Below, one piece after another: positions 16,316-26,693 of a stretch of DNA of 64,000 bases; position 1 is the stretch's first letter; each line of letters opens with the position of its first letter. The position numbers were made by a program, and so were the translations under genes. This DNA comes from Bog-532 sp963732345 (GTDB taxonomy: Bacteria > Actinomycetota > Actinomycetes > Streptosporangiales > Streptosporangiaceae). The notes beneath the pieces were generated by a model. That model was not told the DNA's origin, did not search any database, and worked only from the letters and a program-made list of their open reading frames with translations. The stretch covers positions 62,001-126,000 of the forward strand of contig CAVSZI010000021.1 of the NCBI GenBank assembly GCA_963732345.1, read 5' to 3'.

Positions 16316-17221
16316 ATGGTGAACGCGATCGAGGTCCACGGGCTGCAGAAGAGGTTCGGTGCGGTCCGCGCGCTCAACGGCCTTGACCTGACCGTCCGGT
16401 CCGGCGAAGTGCACGCGTTCCTCGGCCCGAACGGCGCCGGCAAGACCACCACGCTGCGGATTCTGCTCGGCCTGCTCCGGGCCGACGGCGGCGAGGCCCG
16501 GCTGCTGGGCGGCGATCCGTGGCGGGACGCGACCAGGCTGCACCGGCGTCTCGCCTACGTACCCGGCGACGTCACCCTCTGGCCGAATCTCTCCGGCGGC
16601 GAGATCATCGACCTGCTCGGCCGCCTGCGCGGCGGGTTCGACCCGCAGCGCCGGACGGCCTTGTGCGAGCGTTTCGCCCTGGACCCGGCGAAGAAGGCCC
16701 GCGCCTACTCCAAGGGCAACCGGCAGAAGGTGGCGCTGGTCGCCGCGCTCGCGTCCGACGCCGAGCTCCTCCTGCTGGACGAGCCGACCTCCGGCCTGGA
16801 TCCGATCATGGAAGCCACGTTCCGCGAATGCGTGGAGGAGGAACGGCGGGCGGGCCGGACCATCCTGCTGTCCAGCCACATACTGGCCGAGGCCGAGGCG
16901 CTGTCGGACCGGGTGAGCATTATCCGTGACGGCCGGTGCGTCGAGACCGGGACGCTCGCCGAGCTGCGTCACCTGACCCGCACCGCCATCGACGCGGAGC
17001 TGGCCGCGCCGGTCAGCCTGGACGGCCTGTCCGGCGTCCACGACCTGGACGTCGTGGGCCTGCGGCTTCGCTGCCAGGTCGACAACAACGCGCTGACCGA
17101 CGTACTCCGCCGCCTGGCCGAGGCCGGCGTCCGCACCATGACCTGCCAGCCGCCGACGCTGGAGGACCTCTTTCTCCGTCATTATTCAGCCGAACGGGAT
17201 GTGGCGGGTGCCTTCCGATGA
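16316..17221 (+). CDS. ABC transporter ATP-binding protein
   Basis: ATPase subunit of 301 residues for an exporter. Walker A is FLGPNGAGKTTT, the signature region is AYSKGNRQKVALVAAL, Walker B is LLLLDEPTSGLDP, and the switch region is ILLSSHILAEAEAL. The ATG at 16316 is preceded by AGGTGG. Its stop overlaps the permease start (ATGA), indicating translational coupling. The 150-bp gap to the divergent GbsR gene contains an A/T-rich stretch with inverted AAGT/ACTT ends near 16233-16255, a possible operator. Confidence 0.92.
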   Translation: MVNAIEVHGLQKRFGAVRALNGLDLTVRSGEVHAFLGPNGAGKTTTLRILLGLLRADGGEARLLGGDPWRDATRLHRRLAYVPGDVTLWPNLSGGEIIDLLGRLRGGFDPQRRTALCERFALDPAKKARAYSKGNRQKVALVAALASDAELLLLDEPTSGLDPIMEATFRECVEEERRAGRTILLSSHILAEAEALSDRVSIIRDGRCVETGTLAELRHLTRTAIDAELAAPVSLDGLSGVHDLDVVGLRLRCQVDNNALTDVLRRLAEAGVRTMTCQPPTLEDLFLRHYSAERDVAGAFR

Positions 17222-18816
17222 CCGGGCTCACCGGCACGGGGGTCCTGTCCCGGCTGGCCCTGCGCCGGGACCGGATCATGCTGCCCGCCTGGGTCTACGT
17301 GATCACGGCGCTCGTCGCCGGCACGGCCTACACCTTCCGGAAGGTCTACACGCCAGCGACGCGGGCCCAGCTTCAGGTCACCGCCGGCCACAACCCCGCG
17401 TTCCTGTTCCTGTACGGCAAGCCCTACGCCACCTCGGTCGGGGGGCTGACTGCCTGGCGGTACGGGGCGTGGGCGTCGATCCTGGCGTCCCTGGTCGTGA
17501 TCTTCCTCGTGGTCAGGCACACCCGGGCCGACGAGGAGGCCGGCCGGCTGGAACTGATCGGCGCGGGTGTGGTCGGCCGGCATGCGCCGCTCACCGTGGC
17601 GCTCGTCGTGGCCGGCACGGGCAGCGCGCTGCTGGCGGTGCTGATCACGGCGGCTCTGACCGTTCTCGGCCTTCCGGCCGCGGGTTCCGCCGCGCTCGCC
17701 CTGGCCATCGCCGCGACCAGTCTGGCGTTCGCGTGCGTCGCCGCGCTCGCCGCCCAGATCGCATCGGGCGCCCGCACGGCCCGGGGCATCGCGGCCGCCG
17801 TGCTCGGTGCCGCCTACCTGCTGCGGGCGATCGGGGACTCGGCCGGAGCACAGGGACCCGCCTGGCTATCCTGGCTGTCCCCGCTGGGGTGGATCGAGTT
17901 CACCCGGCCCTTCGCCGGGAACCGGTGGTGGGTGCTGGCGCTGCCGCTGGCGCTGGCGGCGGTGACCGGCGGGGCCGCGTACGCGGTGGCCGCCCGGCGT
18001 GACTACGGCGCCGGTCTGGTGACCGCCCGCCCGGGTCGCCCGCAGGCCGGCCGCCTGCTCCGTGGGCCGTTCGGCCTGGCCTGGCGGCTTCAGCGGGGCG
18101 CGCTGGCCGGCTGGGCGGCCGGCTTCGCGTTCGGCGCCGCGGCCGCCGGCGCCGCGGCCAAGGGCATCGGCTCGCTCCTCGGCGGCAGCACGCAGCTCAA
18201 GCACGTGTTTACCTCGATGGGCGGCCAGACCGCCCTCACCAACGCCTACCTGGCCGCGATCATGTCGATGGCCGGCCTCGCCGCGGCCGCGTACGCCGTA
18301 GCGGCCGTCAACCGGCTGCGCGCCGAGGAAACGGGGCAGCTCGCCGAGCTGGTGCTGGCCACCGCGACCGGCCGGATCCGCTGGGCGCTCAGCCATGGCA
18401 CGATCGCGGCGGCCGGTTCCGCCGCCCTGCTCGCCGTGGCGGGCTTGGCCGCCGGACTCGGCTACGGGCTGCGGGCCGGCGACGCCGGTCTGGAAGCGTC
18501 CCGGTTGCTGGGCGCGGCGCTGGCCCAGTGGCCGGCGTCGCTCGCGGTCGCGGGTGCCGTCGTCGTCCTGTTCGGTGCCGTGCCGCGGGCCACCGTGGCC
18601 GGAGGCTGGACCGTCGTGCCGGCGGTCGTGCTGGTGGCGTTCTTCGGCCCGCTGCTGCGCTTCCCCGGGTGGATCATGGACACCTCGCCGTTCACCCACG
18701 TGCCGAAGCTTCCAGGTGGCCCGGTACACGCCGCGCCGCTGTTGTGGCTCACCCTGGCGGCGGCGCTGCTGACCGCCGCGGGCCTGGCCGCCCTGCGCAG
18801 GCGCGATATCGGCTGA
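17218..18816 (+). CDS. ABC transporter permease (exporter type)
   Basis: Polytopic permease of 532 residues with about 12 hydrophobic segments in two halves; the second half begins near residue 285 (RLQRGALAGWAAGFAFGAAA). It is a fused-permease exporter partner of the preceding ATPase and overlaps it by four bases. Acidic/basic loops such as RHTRADEEAGRLELIGAG and RLRAEETGQLAELVLA match the TetR/GbsR-linked polyketide-antibiotic exporter family. Substrate unknown. Confidence 0.88.
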   Translation: MTGLTGTGVLSRLALRRDRIMLPAWVYVITALVAGTAYTFRKVYTPATRAQLQVTAGHNPAFLFLYGKPYATSVGGLTAWRYGAWASILASLVVIFLVVRHTRADEEAGRLELIGAGVVGRHAPLTVALVVAGTGSALLAVLITAALTVLGLPAAGSAALALAIAATSLAFACVAALAAQIASGARTARGIAAAVLGAAYLLRAIGDSAGAQGPAWLSWLSPLGWIEFTRPFAGNRWWVLALPLALAAVTGGAAYAVAARRDYGAGLVTARPGRPQAGRLLRGPFGLAWRLQRGALAGWAAGFAFGAAAAGAAAKGIGSLLGGSTQLKHVFTSMGGQTALTNAYLAAIMSMAGLAAAAYAVAAVNRLRAEETGQLAELVLATATGRIRWALSHGTIAAAGSAALLAVAGLAAGLGYGLRAGDAGLEASRLLGAALAQWPASLAVAGAVVVLFGAVPRATVAGGWTVVPAVVLVAFFGPLLRFPGWIMDTSPFTHVPKLPGGPVHAAPLLWLTLAAALLTAAGLAALRRRDIG

Positions 18817-18826
18817 CCGTTCGTGA

Positions 18827-20266
18827 TCAATATGAGCGGCCGAAGACGACGCGCTTGCCGTACGCGGACGGCCGGCCGCAGCGGATGCACGGCCCGGAGT
18901 CCGGCTCGCCGTCCAGCGGAATGCACCGGGCCGTGGCTCCGGTCTGAGCCTTGATGTCCTCCTCGCACTCCGGTGTGCCGCAGTGCAGGGCACGGGCCCA
19001 TCCGGTGGCCACCGCTGCCTCGAACTCGTCCCACGAGTCGGTCGTGACCGTGCGGGAGTCCCGGAACGCGGTGGCCCGCTCGAGCAGGAAGGCCTGGAAG
19101 GCTTCCAGTTCGTCGGCCAGCCGTGCGGGCGCCCCGTCCAGCGAGATGGGCTCCTTGCCGTCACCGAGCCGCCGCGCCATCACGGCGCTGCCCGCCGCCA
19201 GGTCACGCGGCCCGAGTTCCAGCCTGATGGGCACGCCGCGCAGCTCCCAGTCATTGAACTTGAAGCCCGGGGAGAGCTGCGGGCGGTCGTCCACGTGCGT
19301 CCGGATCCCGGCCTCGGTGAGCCGCCGCGTGAGTGCGGCCGCGGCCGCCGCGACCTCCCCGGCCTGCTCGCCGCGCCCGATGGGGACGATGACCACCTGG
19401 TAGGGAGCCAGCCGCGGCGGCAGGACCAGTCCCTTGTCGTCCCCGTGCGTCATGATCACGCCGCCGATCATGCGGGTGCTCATGCCGAAGGACACGGTGT
19501 GGCACAGGGCCAGGTGGCCGTCCTCGCCGGCGTAGGTGATGTCGAAGGCGCGAGCGAAGTTTGTGCCCAGGTAATGCGACGTACCGGCCTGCAGGGCGCG
19601 GCCGTCCCGCATCATGCCCTCAATCGTAAAGGTCCGGACCGCTCCGGCGAAGCGCTCGCCGGCCGTCTTCTCGCCCTCGATGACCGGCATGGCCGCCATC
19701 TCGCGGGCCGTGGCCGAGTACAGGCCGAGCGCGAGCATGGTCTCCCGCATGGCGTCCGCCTCGTCGGCGTGCGCGGTGTGGCCCTCCTGCCACAGGAACT
19801 CGGTGGTGCGCAGGAACATGCGCGGCCGCATCTCCCAGCGGACCACGTTGGCCCACTGATTCAGCAGCATGGGCAGGTCCCGGTGGGAGCTGATCCACTT
19901 GGACATCATCTCGCCGATGATCGTCTCGGACGTGGGCCGGATGATGAGCTTCTCTTCCAGCTCCTTGCCGCCGGCGTGCGTGACGACCGCGAGCTCGGGC
20001 GCGAACCCCTCGACGTGGTCCGCCTCGCGCTTCAGATAGCTTTCCGGGATCAGCAGCGGGAAGTACGCGTTCCGATGACCGGTCTCCTTGATCCGCTCGT
20101 CCAGGTCGGCCTGCAGCAGCTCCCAGAGCCGGTAGCCGTAGGGCCGGATGACCATCGTGCCCTTGACGGGGCCGCGGTCGACCAGCTCGGCCTTGAAGAC
20201 CAGTTCGTTATACCAGGCGGAGAAGTCTTCGCTCTGCGGCGTCACCCCGCGTTCGTCTCTTGCCAC
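18827..20266 (-). CDS. proS: Proline--tRNA ligase, archaeal/eukaryal short type
   Basis: Class II aminoacyl-tRNA synthetase charging tRNA-Pro, 479 residues without the bacterial editing insertion, so it is the archaeal-like ProRS (proS type 3). Motif 1 lies around VKGTMVIRPYGYRLWELL, motif 2 around LNQWANVVRWEMRPRMFLRT with EFLWQEGHTAH, and motif 3 around GMSTRMIGGVIMTHGD. The anticodon-binding domain and zinc-binding C-terminal domain (HCGTPECEEDI ... CIRCG) follow, and the protein ends in Tyr as this family does. The start is GTG 20266. It is convergent with the ABC permease. Confidence 0.95.
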   Translation of the reverse strand: MARDERGVTPQSEDFSAWYNELVFKAELVDRGPVKGTMVIRPYGYRLWELLQADLDERIKETGHRNAYFPLLIPESYLKREADHVEGFAPELAVVTHAGGKELEEKLIIRPTSETIIGEMMSKWISSHRDLPMLLNQWANVVRWEMRPRMFLRTTEFLWQEGHTAHADEADAMRETMLALGLYSATAREMAAMPVIEGEKTAGERFAGAVRTFTIEGMMRDGRALQAGTSHYLGTNFARAFDITYAGEDGHLALCHTVSFGMSTRMIGGVIMTHGDDKGLVLPPRLAPYQVVIVPIGRGEQAGEVAAAAAALTRRLTEAGIRTHVDDRPQLSPGFKFNDWELRGVPIRLELGPRDLAAGSAVMARRLGDGKEPISLDGAPARLADELEAFQAFLLERATAFRDSRTVTTDSWDEFEAAVATGWARALHCGTPECEEDIKAQTGATARCIPLDGEPDSGPCIRCGRPSAYGKRVVFGRSY

Positions 20267-20416
20267 ATCCCCGAGGTTAGACCAGTAACGTGTGATGCCA
20301 TGACCGAAGCGGAGCGCATGTCACGGATGAGGTAGCGGAGACGCCTGTTTTGTCGCAATGATGGGATTTCACTGGAGTTCGGCCCTGCCCTGTCACACTC
20401 GGGGGTGACCCGGAAT

Positions 20417-22661
20417 ATGAGTAGCGGATGGCCGCCGGAGGAAGATGGCCGCCGGTGGGAGCCGGTTCGGCACGCTTCCGCCGTCGGTGCGGGGCGCGAT
20501 TCCCGCGGTGCCGATCGCGGCTATTCAGGCTACGCCCGCTACCCCGCCGATGCGGACGAGAGCGGCGGATCCGGGCCATCCGACGTGCCGCCCGGCTCCG
20601 ACGAGGACGGCTGGTACGCCCCGGCGGACGCGGCGGGCCCGGCGGACGCGGCGCACCCCTCCGGCCCCCTGCCCGGCGCGCGCGGCTACGGCGGGATCGG
20701 CGGTGCGGGCCTGTACGGGGCCCCCGTCTACGCGGGGGCGGACTATCGGGGAGCCGGCCCCGGGGACACGCAGTACGAGGACGGCCCGTACGCGGACGAG
20801 CAGTACGGTGCGGCGCCGCACGGGGAGGCCGAGTACGGCCCGGCCGGGTATGGCCAGGCCCACGAGCCCGGTGCGGCGCACTACGCCGGAGAGGGCGACT
20901 CCGGGGAGCGCTACGCCGAAGATGGCTACGCCCCGTACGACCCGGACGGCAGCGACCCAGGCCAGCAGGCCGGCTACCAGCCGGGCGGGTACGCCGGGCA
21001 CGAGGCCGCGGGTTACGGCCGGGCCGGTCACCGGACCGGGGCGGGCTACCAGCAGGCCAGCTACTCCGGCTACCCGGACGCCGGTGACGAGCCGGCGGAT
21101 TACCCGGAGACGGGCTACCCGCCTACCGGCTACCAGGACTACGGCTACCAGGACTACGGCTACCAGGACTATGGCGATCCGCGGTACGCCGACCCCAGCT
21201 ACGGTGATGTCGCCTACGATGACACGCCGTCCCCCGGCTCGGCCCACCGCGGGGCCACCCAGCCCGGCCCCCCCCACGCGGACGAGGGCGTCCAGGACAC
21301 GGGCTACGGCGATCAGCGTCACGGCCCCGGTGACTACCCGGGCCAGCCGGGCCGGGCCGCGGCTGCGGGCTACGGTTCGCCGGCCTACCCGCCCGCGTAT
21401 TCGGCCGTAGAAACGCCCGGGTACGCGGACGGCGAATACCGCAAGTACCCGGATGCGGGCGCGTCCACCAGCGGGCTGCGGCCTGACGGCGGCTACTCGG
21501 CGGACGACGACGACGGCGCCGGAGGGTACGACGACGGCGCCGGAGGGTACGAGGAAGACTCCGGTCACGAACCCGGCCCGTACGGCTCCGCAGACGGGCC
21601 GGGTTACCTGGCCGCCGAGTACGCGTCGGGTCAGTTCCCGGCGGGGATCGGCGCGATCGGCGAGCTTTCCGCCGGGATGCCCGCCCCGGCCGCCACCGGC
21701 ATGCTGGCGGTCACCGGCATCCTGGACAGCACCGGGATCTCGGACCACGTGGAGCTGTACAGCTACCACCCGGGCGCCGCGGCGGCCATCCAGGGTTTCC
21801 TGGGCGCTCCCGCCCCGGTCGGGACGCTGGACGCGACCGGCATCGACCCGCCCGGTTCTCGGGATGATCCGGCCCGCGGGGACCACGGCATCGTCCTGGA
21901 CGGGGCCGAGGCGGGTGACGCCACCGGCGTGCTGGATGGCGGCTCCGGTTTCTTCGACGACGCGGCACTGGCCGAGATCACCGCGTTCGACCTGCCGGCC
22001 GAGTCCCAGAGCCGCGGCGGGAAGACCGGCGGCACCGGTGCCCTGCTGCGCCCGCGCCCGAGCAGGCCAGGCTGGCCGCCGCCGTGGGCGCAGCGGCGAC
22101 CGCAGGCTCTGGTTCGCGCTGGGCGGGGTCGTGGTCGTCTTCGTAGGAGCGATCGTGGCCATCGTCATGGTCGCCTTCCCGTCGGGGCCGGGCGGCCCCG
22201 CGCACACCCTGGTGACCCCCAACCAGCTGAATGCCTTTACCCGCAGGCCCGCGCTGGAACAGCAGATGAACGTCGCGCAGCTGCGCCAGGACGTCGTGAC
22301 CACGAGCTCTGGGCAGGCCCGCCACGTCGTCGAGGCCGTCTACGAGGCCGGGAACTCCACGTCCGGGAGCACGCCGCAGATCATCCTGTTCATCGGCGGC
22401 AACCTGCTCAACGCCTCACCGCAGGTGTCGGTGACCAGCTTCACCCAGCGCTTCAAGGGCGCCAAGATCACCAGCGCGGGCGGCCTCGGCGAGGCCGCGT
22501 GCGTCAATGCGACCGCCTCGCAGCCGGGCAGCGTGGCGATGTGCGCGTGGTTCGACAATGACAGCTTCGGCGAGGTCGTTTCCCCAACCATGAACGCCTC
22601 GGCGCTGGCGAACACGATGCGCCAGATCCGCCCGCACGTTGAGCTGGTGGCCAAGCAGTAA
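20417..22661 (+). pseudogene. Tyr/Gly/Pro-rich disordered single-pass membrane protein, frameshifted
   Basis: A very long low-complexity N-terminal region of about 530 residues (Tyr/Gly/Asp/Pro-rich, with three GYQDYG repeats) is in one frame. The basic stretch, transmembrane helix (LWFALGGVVVVFVGAIVAIV) and conserved extracytoplasmic domain (NQLNAFTRRPALEQQMNVAQ, ASQPGSVAMCAWFDNDSFG, MRQIRPHVELVAKQ) are in the next frame. The switch lies between about 22000 and 22110. One missing or extra base would fuse them into about 750 residues with N-in topology. It could be a real decay event or a sequencing indel. Confidence 0.65.
21128..21172 (+). repeat. 15-bp coding repeat, three units
   Basis: GGCTACCAGGACTAC is repeated three times (one base differs in the last unit) within the disordered region, coding for Gly-Tyr-Gln-Asp-Tyr. 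A second coding repeat, CGACGGCGCCGGAGGGTACG, occurs twice near 21510-21551. Confidence 0.85.
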
Positions 22662-22675
22662 CCCCGGATGCGGTC

Positions 22676-23875
22676 CTAGCTGCCAGGTTTTCCGGTGGCC
22701 CGTACCTTCCGCAGCGAGACCCGGGTAACCGCGATCGCGATGCCGAGCAGCAGGATGATCAGCCCGACGAGCTGCGCCCCGAACTCCGAACTGCTCAGTG
22801 AGAGCGGGATGGTCGAGGGGTCGGCGACCGGACCTCGCTCCCCGGGGCTGGCCAGGCTCCCCGGAGCTGGGCTGGGCTCCGAGGACGGGCTGATCTGCGG
22901 GAAGAGGCTCGATGCGCTGCCTGCCGGGATGGTGGTCGAGGTCCGCGCCACACCGACGAGCGGGACCGATCCGAGGGGCAGGCTCGTGCCGAGGCTGTAA
23001 CTCGTCCCCGGCAGGCCCGGGGTCGTCACGCTTGAGCCCCCGCTCGTCGAGCTGGGCGAGGAGCCCCCGCCCGCGGACTTCTTCGTGCTGGAAGCGCTCG
23101 GACTGGGCGACGGGGTGGTCTTCGCCACGGTGACCGTCGGAGCGCTGGCGGTGGCGGTCAGTGGTGAGCCGCTCCCATTGGGGACGGAGACGGTGGCAGC
23201 GAACTTTATCGTCTCTCCCGCGGGAGCCGTCTTCGGCACGCTGACCTTCGCCTCGATCTGCGATGCGGCGGGCTGTTTCGCCGGAAGGGGGAGGTCGCAG
23301 CTCGTGCTGGTCGGATTAGCGGTGCAGTTGTCGACCGTGAATACCGGCTGGCTGAACGCCGGAGCCTTCGCGCCCGGCGTCAGGGTCGTCGCGATCGTGC
23401 CGTTCTCCGACGAGGTGGACCAGGCGGAGATCCGGAACAGGATGGTGCCGCCGGGCTGCACGCTGTTCGCGGAGGCTGTAACGGTCACGATGGGCTTCGT
23501 CGGCGTGGGCTTCGTCGGCGGGGGCTTCGTCGGCGTGGGCTTAGGCGTGGGCTTAGGCGTGGGGGTGGGGCTCGTCGCCGAAGGTGACGGTGAGGGGGAA
23601 GAACTGGGAGAGGCCGCGGGGCTGCTCGCCGCCGGTGAGGACGATTTGACCGTTGGGCTCAGTGACGCCGCCGGGCTCGATGACGGTGTCGCGCTCTTGG
23701 GCACCGGGGGGCTACTGGACGCCGCTGGGGTGCGGGACGCGCCGGTAGTACTCGACGGCGTGACCGAAGCCGACGGCGTGGTGGCCGCCATGGCCGTGCC
23801 GGTCATGCCGCCGGATATAACGATGAGGCCGGTGGCCAGGCCCAGCGTGAGCGGTCGCGCGTGCGGGGATCGCAT
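22676..23875 (-). CDS. Secreted Ser/Thr/Pro-rich surface protein with C-terminal membrane anchor
   Basis: A protein of 399 residues with a signal peptide (LGLATGLIVISGGMTGTAMA, then ATTPSAS). A wall-spanning Ser/Thr/Pro/Lys-rich region has KPTPTKP repeats. A beta-rich domain over about residues 130-245 (IVTVTASANSVQPGGTILF, VDNCTANPTSTSCDLPLPA) resembles DUF11-like extracellular repeats. A second Ser/Pro linker follows, then a C-terminal helix (LVGLIILLLGIAIAVTRVSL) and a basic tail. There is no LPXTG motif, so it is probably membrane-anchored. It is convergent with the Tyr-rich membrane protein gene. Confidence 0.8.
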   Translation of the reverse strand: MRSPHARPLTLGLATGLIVISGGMTGTAMAATTPSASVTPSSTTGASRTPAASSSPPVPKSATPSSSPAASLSPTVKSSSPAASSPAASPSSSPSPSPSATSPTPTPKPTPKPTPTKPPPTKPTPTKPIVTVTASANSVQPGGTILFRISAWSTSSENGTIATTLTPGAKAPAFSQPVFTVDNCTANPTSTSCDLPLPAKQPAASQIEAKVSVPKTAPAGETIKFAATVSVPNGSGSPLTATASAPTVTVAKTTPSPSPSASSTKKSAGGGSSPSSTSGGSSVTTPGLPGTSYSLGTSLPLGSVPLVGVARTSTTIPAGSASSLFPQISPSSEPSPAPGSLASPGERGPVADPSTIPLSLSSSEFGAQLVGLIILLLGIAIAVTRVSLRKVRATGKPGS

Positions 23876-24382
23876 GAGGACAACCTGTCTGTGTGCTGTG
23901 ACATCTTGGATCGTGCGCTTCGGGATACGTCGTCATCTGGGTGCACGGACTGCCTGAGGCCGCAGACGTTTCTATTCGACACCGATACCTGCGCTCACCG
24001 CCACCCCTTGAGACCCGGTAGTTTCAGATCTGCTTCTACTCCGTCGCCTAGAGTTACCTCCCTCGGTAGGACCGCGGGCGCGGTCGCGGGCCGCGCGTTT
24101 AAGTATGACGTTTAGTCCGACGTTTCCGATTCCCTGACCGGTTCCGTATATGCTCACCCAGCCAGCAGACCGCCGCGCGGTAACCGGCCCCGGTCAAGCA
24201 TCCCGGCCAGACCCGGCGAAGACTCAGCTGCCGGCCCAGTACGCCGGTGCCGCCATCTGGGCCGGCCAAAAGCTCAGCCATGAGCCGGACAGCCTGGCCA
24301 GCATCTACACCATGCGCTCGGAGTGGCCGGCCGTGCGGGCTGCGGTCGGCGCTCCTGGTTCCGGGCCTCCGCTAGCCCATCA
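23876..24382. other. Intergenic, no convincing gene
   Basis: A possible 78-codon reading frame on the plus strand (24150-24386) has no ribosome-binding sequence and no recognisable domain, so I do not call it. The stretch is less G+C-rich near 23950-24130 and should contain the promoter of the minus-strand surface protein. Confidence 0.5.
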
Positions 24383-25824
24383 CTAGCCCCGGCGAGGGGC
24401 CGATGGCGTGGCCGTCGGCCGGGGCCCGGCCGCCGGAGGCGCCCCGGGGGGCGGTTCGGCCTCCGGGAAAGGCCCAGGCCTGAGGGCAGGCCGGGGTGTG
24501 GGGGCAAATCGGGACGCGGCGCCGGCATGCTTGCCGGTGTAGGTGCCGTGGGTCCTGGTTCCGGGGGCGGGTGCCGGTGCGGGGTCGGCGGTGTAGTCGC
24601 TGGGCCGGGTCTGGTCGTATCCGTCCTGTACGCCGATCTGGCGGAAGATCAGGGTGAGCAGGGCTGCGACGGCCACGTTGAGGATGAGGGCGGTGATCCC
24701 GATGTAGGTGACGTGCCCGAACACCGGAGCCGCGGAGGTCCCGAAGTGCGCCTGGCCGCCTCCGGGCATCCGGTAGGCCTGGATGGTGCCGTACGCCATT
24801 CCCGCGGCCCAGCCGAAGATAAGCGCGGAGCGGTGGAACCAGCGCGTGTACAGGCTGATCACGATGGCCGGGAAGGTCTGCAGGATCCAGATCCCGCCGA
24901 GCAGCTGCAAGTTGATCGAGAACGTCTTGTTCAGCTCGAGGGCGAAGCCCAGCGCGCCGACTTTCATGATGAGCGAGGCCAGCCGCGCCACCCGGGTCTC
25001 CTGCGCGGGGGTGGCATCGGGTTTGAGGAGCTCCTTGTAAATGGTGCGGGTAAACAGGTTCGCCGCCGCGATCGACATGATGGCCGCGGGGACGAGCGCG
25101 CCGATGACGATCGCGGAGTAGCCGATGCCCGCGAACCAGCTGGGGAAGATGTGCGCGAACAGCAGGGGCACGGACAGCTGGGGGTTGCCGCCGGCCGCCT
25201 TGACGCCGGCGTTCACGGCCGGCACCGCCCGCGCCATGTAGCCGAACAGGGCGATCAGGCCCAGGATGAGCGAGTAGGCGGGCAGCATCGCCGCGTTGCG
25301 CCTGATCACGTCGCGCCGCTTGGCGGCGAACACCCCGGTGGTCGCGTGCGGGTACACGAACAGGGCCAGCGCGGAGCCGAGCGCCAGGGTGGCGTAGGCC
25401 CATTCTCCGGCCGGCATCACCACGATGCTGCCGAACGGCTTGCCGGTGGCGGGGTTAACCGTTTTCAGGTGCGCCGTGGCGGCGCCGAAGATGTGCCCCC
25501 AGCCGCCGATCCGGCCCGGGATGTAGAGCATCGCGACGATGACCGTCACGTAGATGAGGGTGTCCTTGACGAACGCGATCAGGGCCAGCGCCGCGCAGTC
25601 CGGCCAGGTAGGTGTATGCGGCCACGACGGCGAACGCGATGATCAGCGGCAGATCCCGGACAACGGCATTGCCTGAGGTGCTGCCGATCCCCATGACGGT
25701 CAGCACGGACTCGATACCCACGAGCTGCAGCGCGATGTACGGCGCCGGCGATCGCGACGGTCAGCAGGACCGTGATTGTGCCCCACCTGGCCGGGCTTTT
25801 GCCCACCGGAGCGCGCTGGACCAT
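24383..25824 (-). pseudogene. Sodium:solute symporter (monocarboxylate-type) pseudogene
   Basis: SSS-family transporter broken into three frames. Reading the minus strand: TITVLLTVAIAGA, then, after a frame change at about 25740, PYIALQLVGIESVLTVMGI and DLPLIIAFAVVAAYTYLAGL. After a second change at about 25595 comes ALALIAFVKDTLIYVTVIVA, followed by the rest of the transporter (MSIAAANLFTRTIYKELL and so on) to a Pro-rich tail. Each shift is corrected by one base. The first three or four helices, about 100 residues, are missing altogether, so it is a true pseudogene and not only a sequencing artefact. Confidence 0.75.
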
Positions 25825-26259
25825 CGCAGCCTCTCAGAGTGTGACGCGCGCTCTCAGAACGGGATACGCATGATGCCCTTACCCTGCCGCCCCCGCGCAG
25901 AGGATTGCGCTCTCGGATTTTTGACCATGGTGCCGCAGAACGGGCCAGCTGATACGGCGTTCCGGTGCATTGGCGGCGCATACCGGAATCCCGGGTACGC
26001 CGCACGCTGCTGGGCCAGAGTAGTGCCGGGTGGCCCCATCGAGGTGAGGACGCCGCGCCGTAGAGGTACAACCGCCGTAGTAATCTCTGGCCCGCTACGG
26101 GCGGAAGCCCGGAAAGTTCGGCATCACTGAAGGTCGGACAGGCGACCGCACTCTAGACCGCACTCTCCGTTTCCGCGCCGGTGGTGTCCGTCCGGCGCTT
26201 GGCCGTTCGTCACTGCTGCAGATCCGCCCGGGAGGAGGCGGCACAACCGAGGAGAATCG
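25825..26259. other. Intergenic, no gene recognised
   Basis: This is where the lost N-terminal part of the symporter and the usual DUF485 partner gene might have been. No matching translation is visible in any frame. The last 40 bases hold the ribosome-binding site of the SRPBCC gene. Confidence 0.5.
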
Positions 26260-26691
26260 ATGACCACCGAACCCACGCCCAGCCCGAACGCCCCGCGGTT
26301 CGAGCGCACGTACGACGCTCCGGTGGAGCTCATCTGGGAGCTGTGGACCACCGCCGCCGGCCTCGGGGAGTGGTTTGCCCCCGACGGCTTCGAAAGCCGG
26401 GTGAGCGAGCTCGAGCTCAGGCCCGGCGGTCAGCTGCGGTACACCATGACCGCGACCGCGCCGGAACAGGTCACGTTCATGCGGGACACCGGCAATCCGC
26501 TCTCGATCGAGGTGCGTAAGACGTTCACCGAGGTCGCACCGCCGACCCGCCTCGCCTACCTTTCACTGATCGACTTCGTGCCCGACCACGAGCCGTATGA
26601 GCACCTGACGACCATCGACATCGAGTCCGCCGGTGACTGCACGAAACTGGTCAGACATCCAAGCCGTCAGATCCCATCGCGAGAGGAATAG
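26260..26691 (+). CDS. SRPBCC (AHSA1-like) domain protein, C-terminus shortened
   Basis: A START/Bet v1-fold protein of 143 residues. FERTYDAPVELIWELWTTA and LGEWFAPDGFESRVSELELR are the standard N-terminal AHSA1 pattern; RPGGQLRYTMTATAPEQV and PTRLAYLSLIDFVPDHEPYE follow. The family normally ends with an EEWTQRL...GWEN-like helix of about 30 residues. Here the frame instead finishes in HPSRQIPSREE, so the last helix appears lost or frameshifted. ATG 26260 follows GAGGAGAATCG. It is two bases upstream of a SnoaL-like gene, an operon. Confidence 0.78.
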   Translation: MTTEPTPSPNAPRFERTYDAPVELIWELWTTAAGLGEWFAPDGFESRVSELELRPGGQLRYTMTATAPEQVTFMRDTGNPLSIEVRKTFTEVAPPTRLAYLSLIDFVPDHEPYEHLTTIDIESAGDCTKLVRHPSRQIPSREE

Positions 26692-26693
26692 CC

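Noticed and set aside
20525..22303. 592-codon minus-strand frame opposite the Tyr-rich gene
   Set aside because: Repetitive Val/Arg/Gly sequence that mirrors the plus-strand Tyr/Gly repeats; no start signal.
24150..24386. 78-codon plus-strand frame downstream of the surface protein promoter
   Set aside because: No ribosome-binding sequence or domain, and it runs into the symporter relic.
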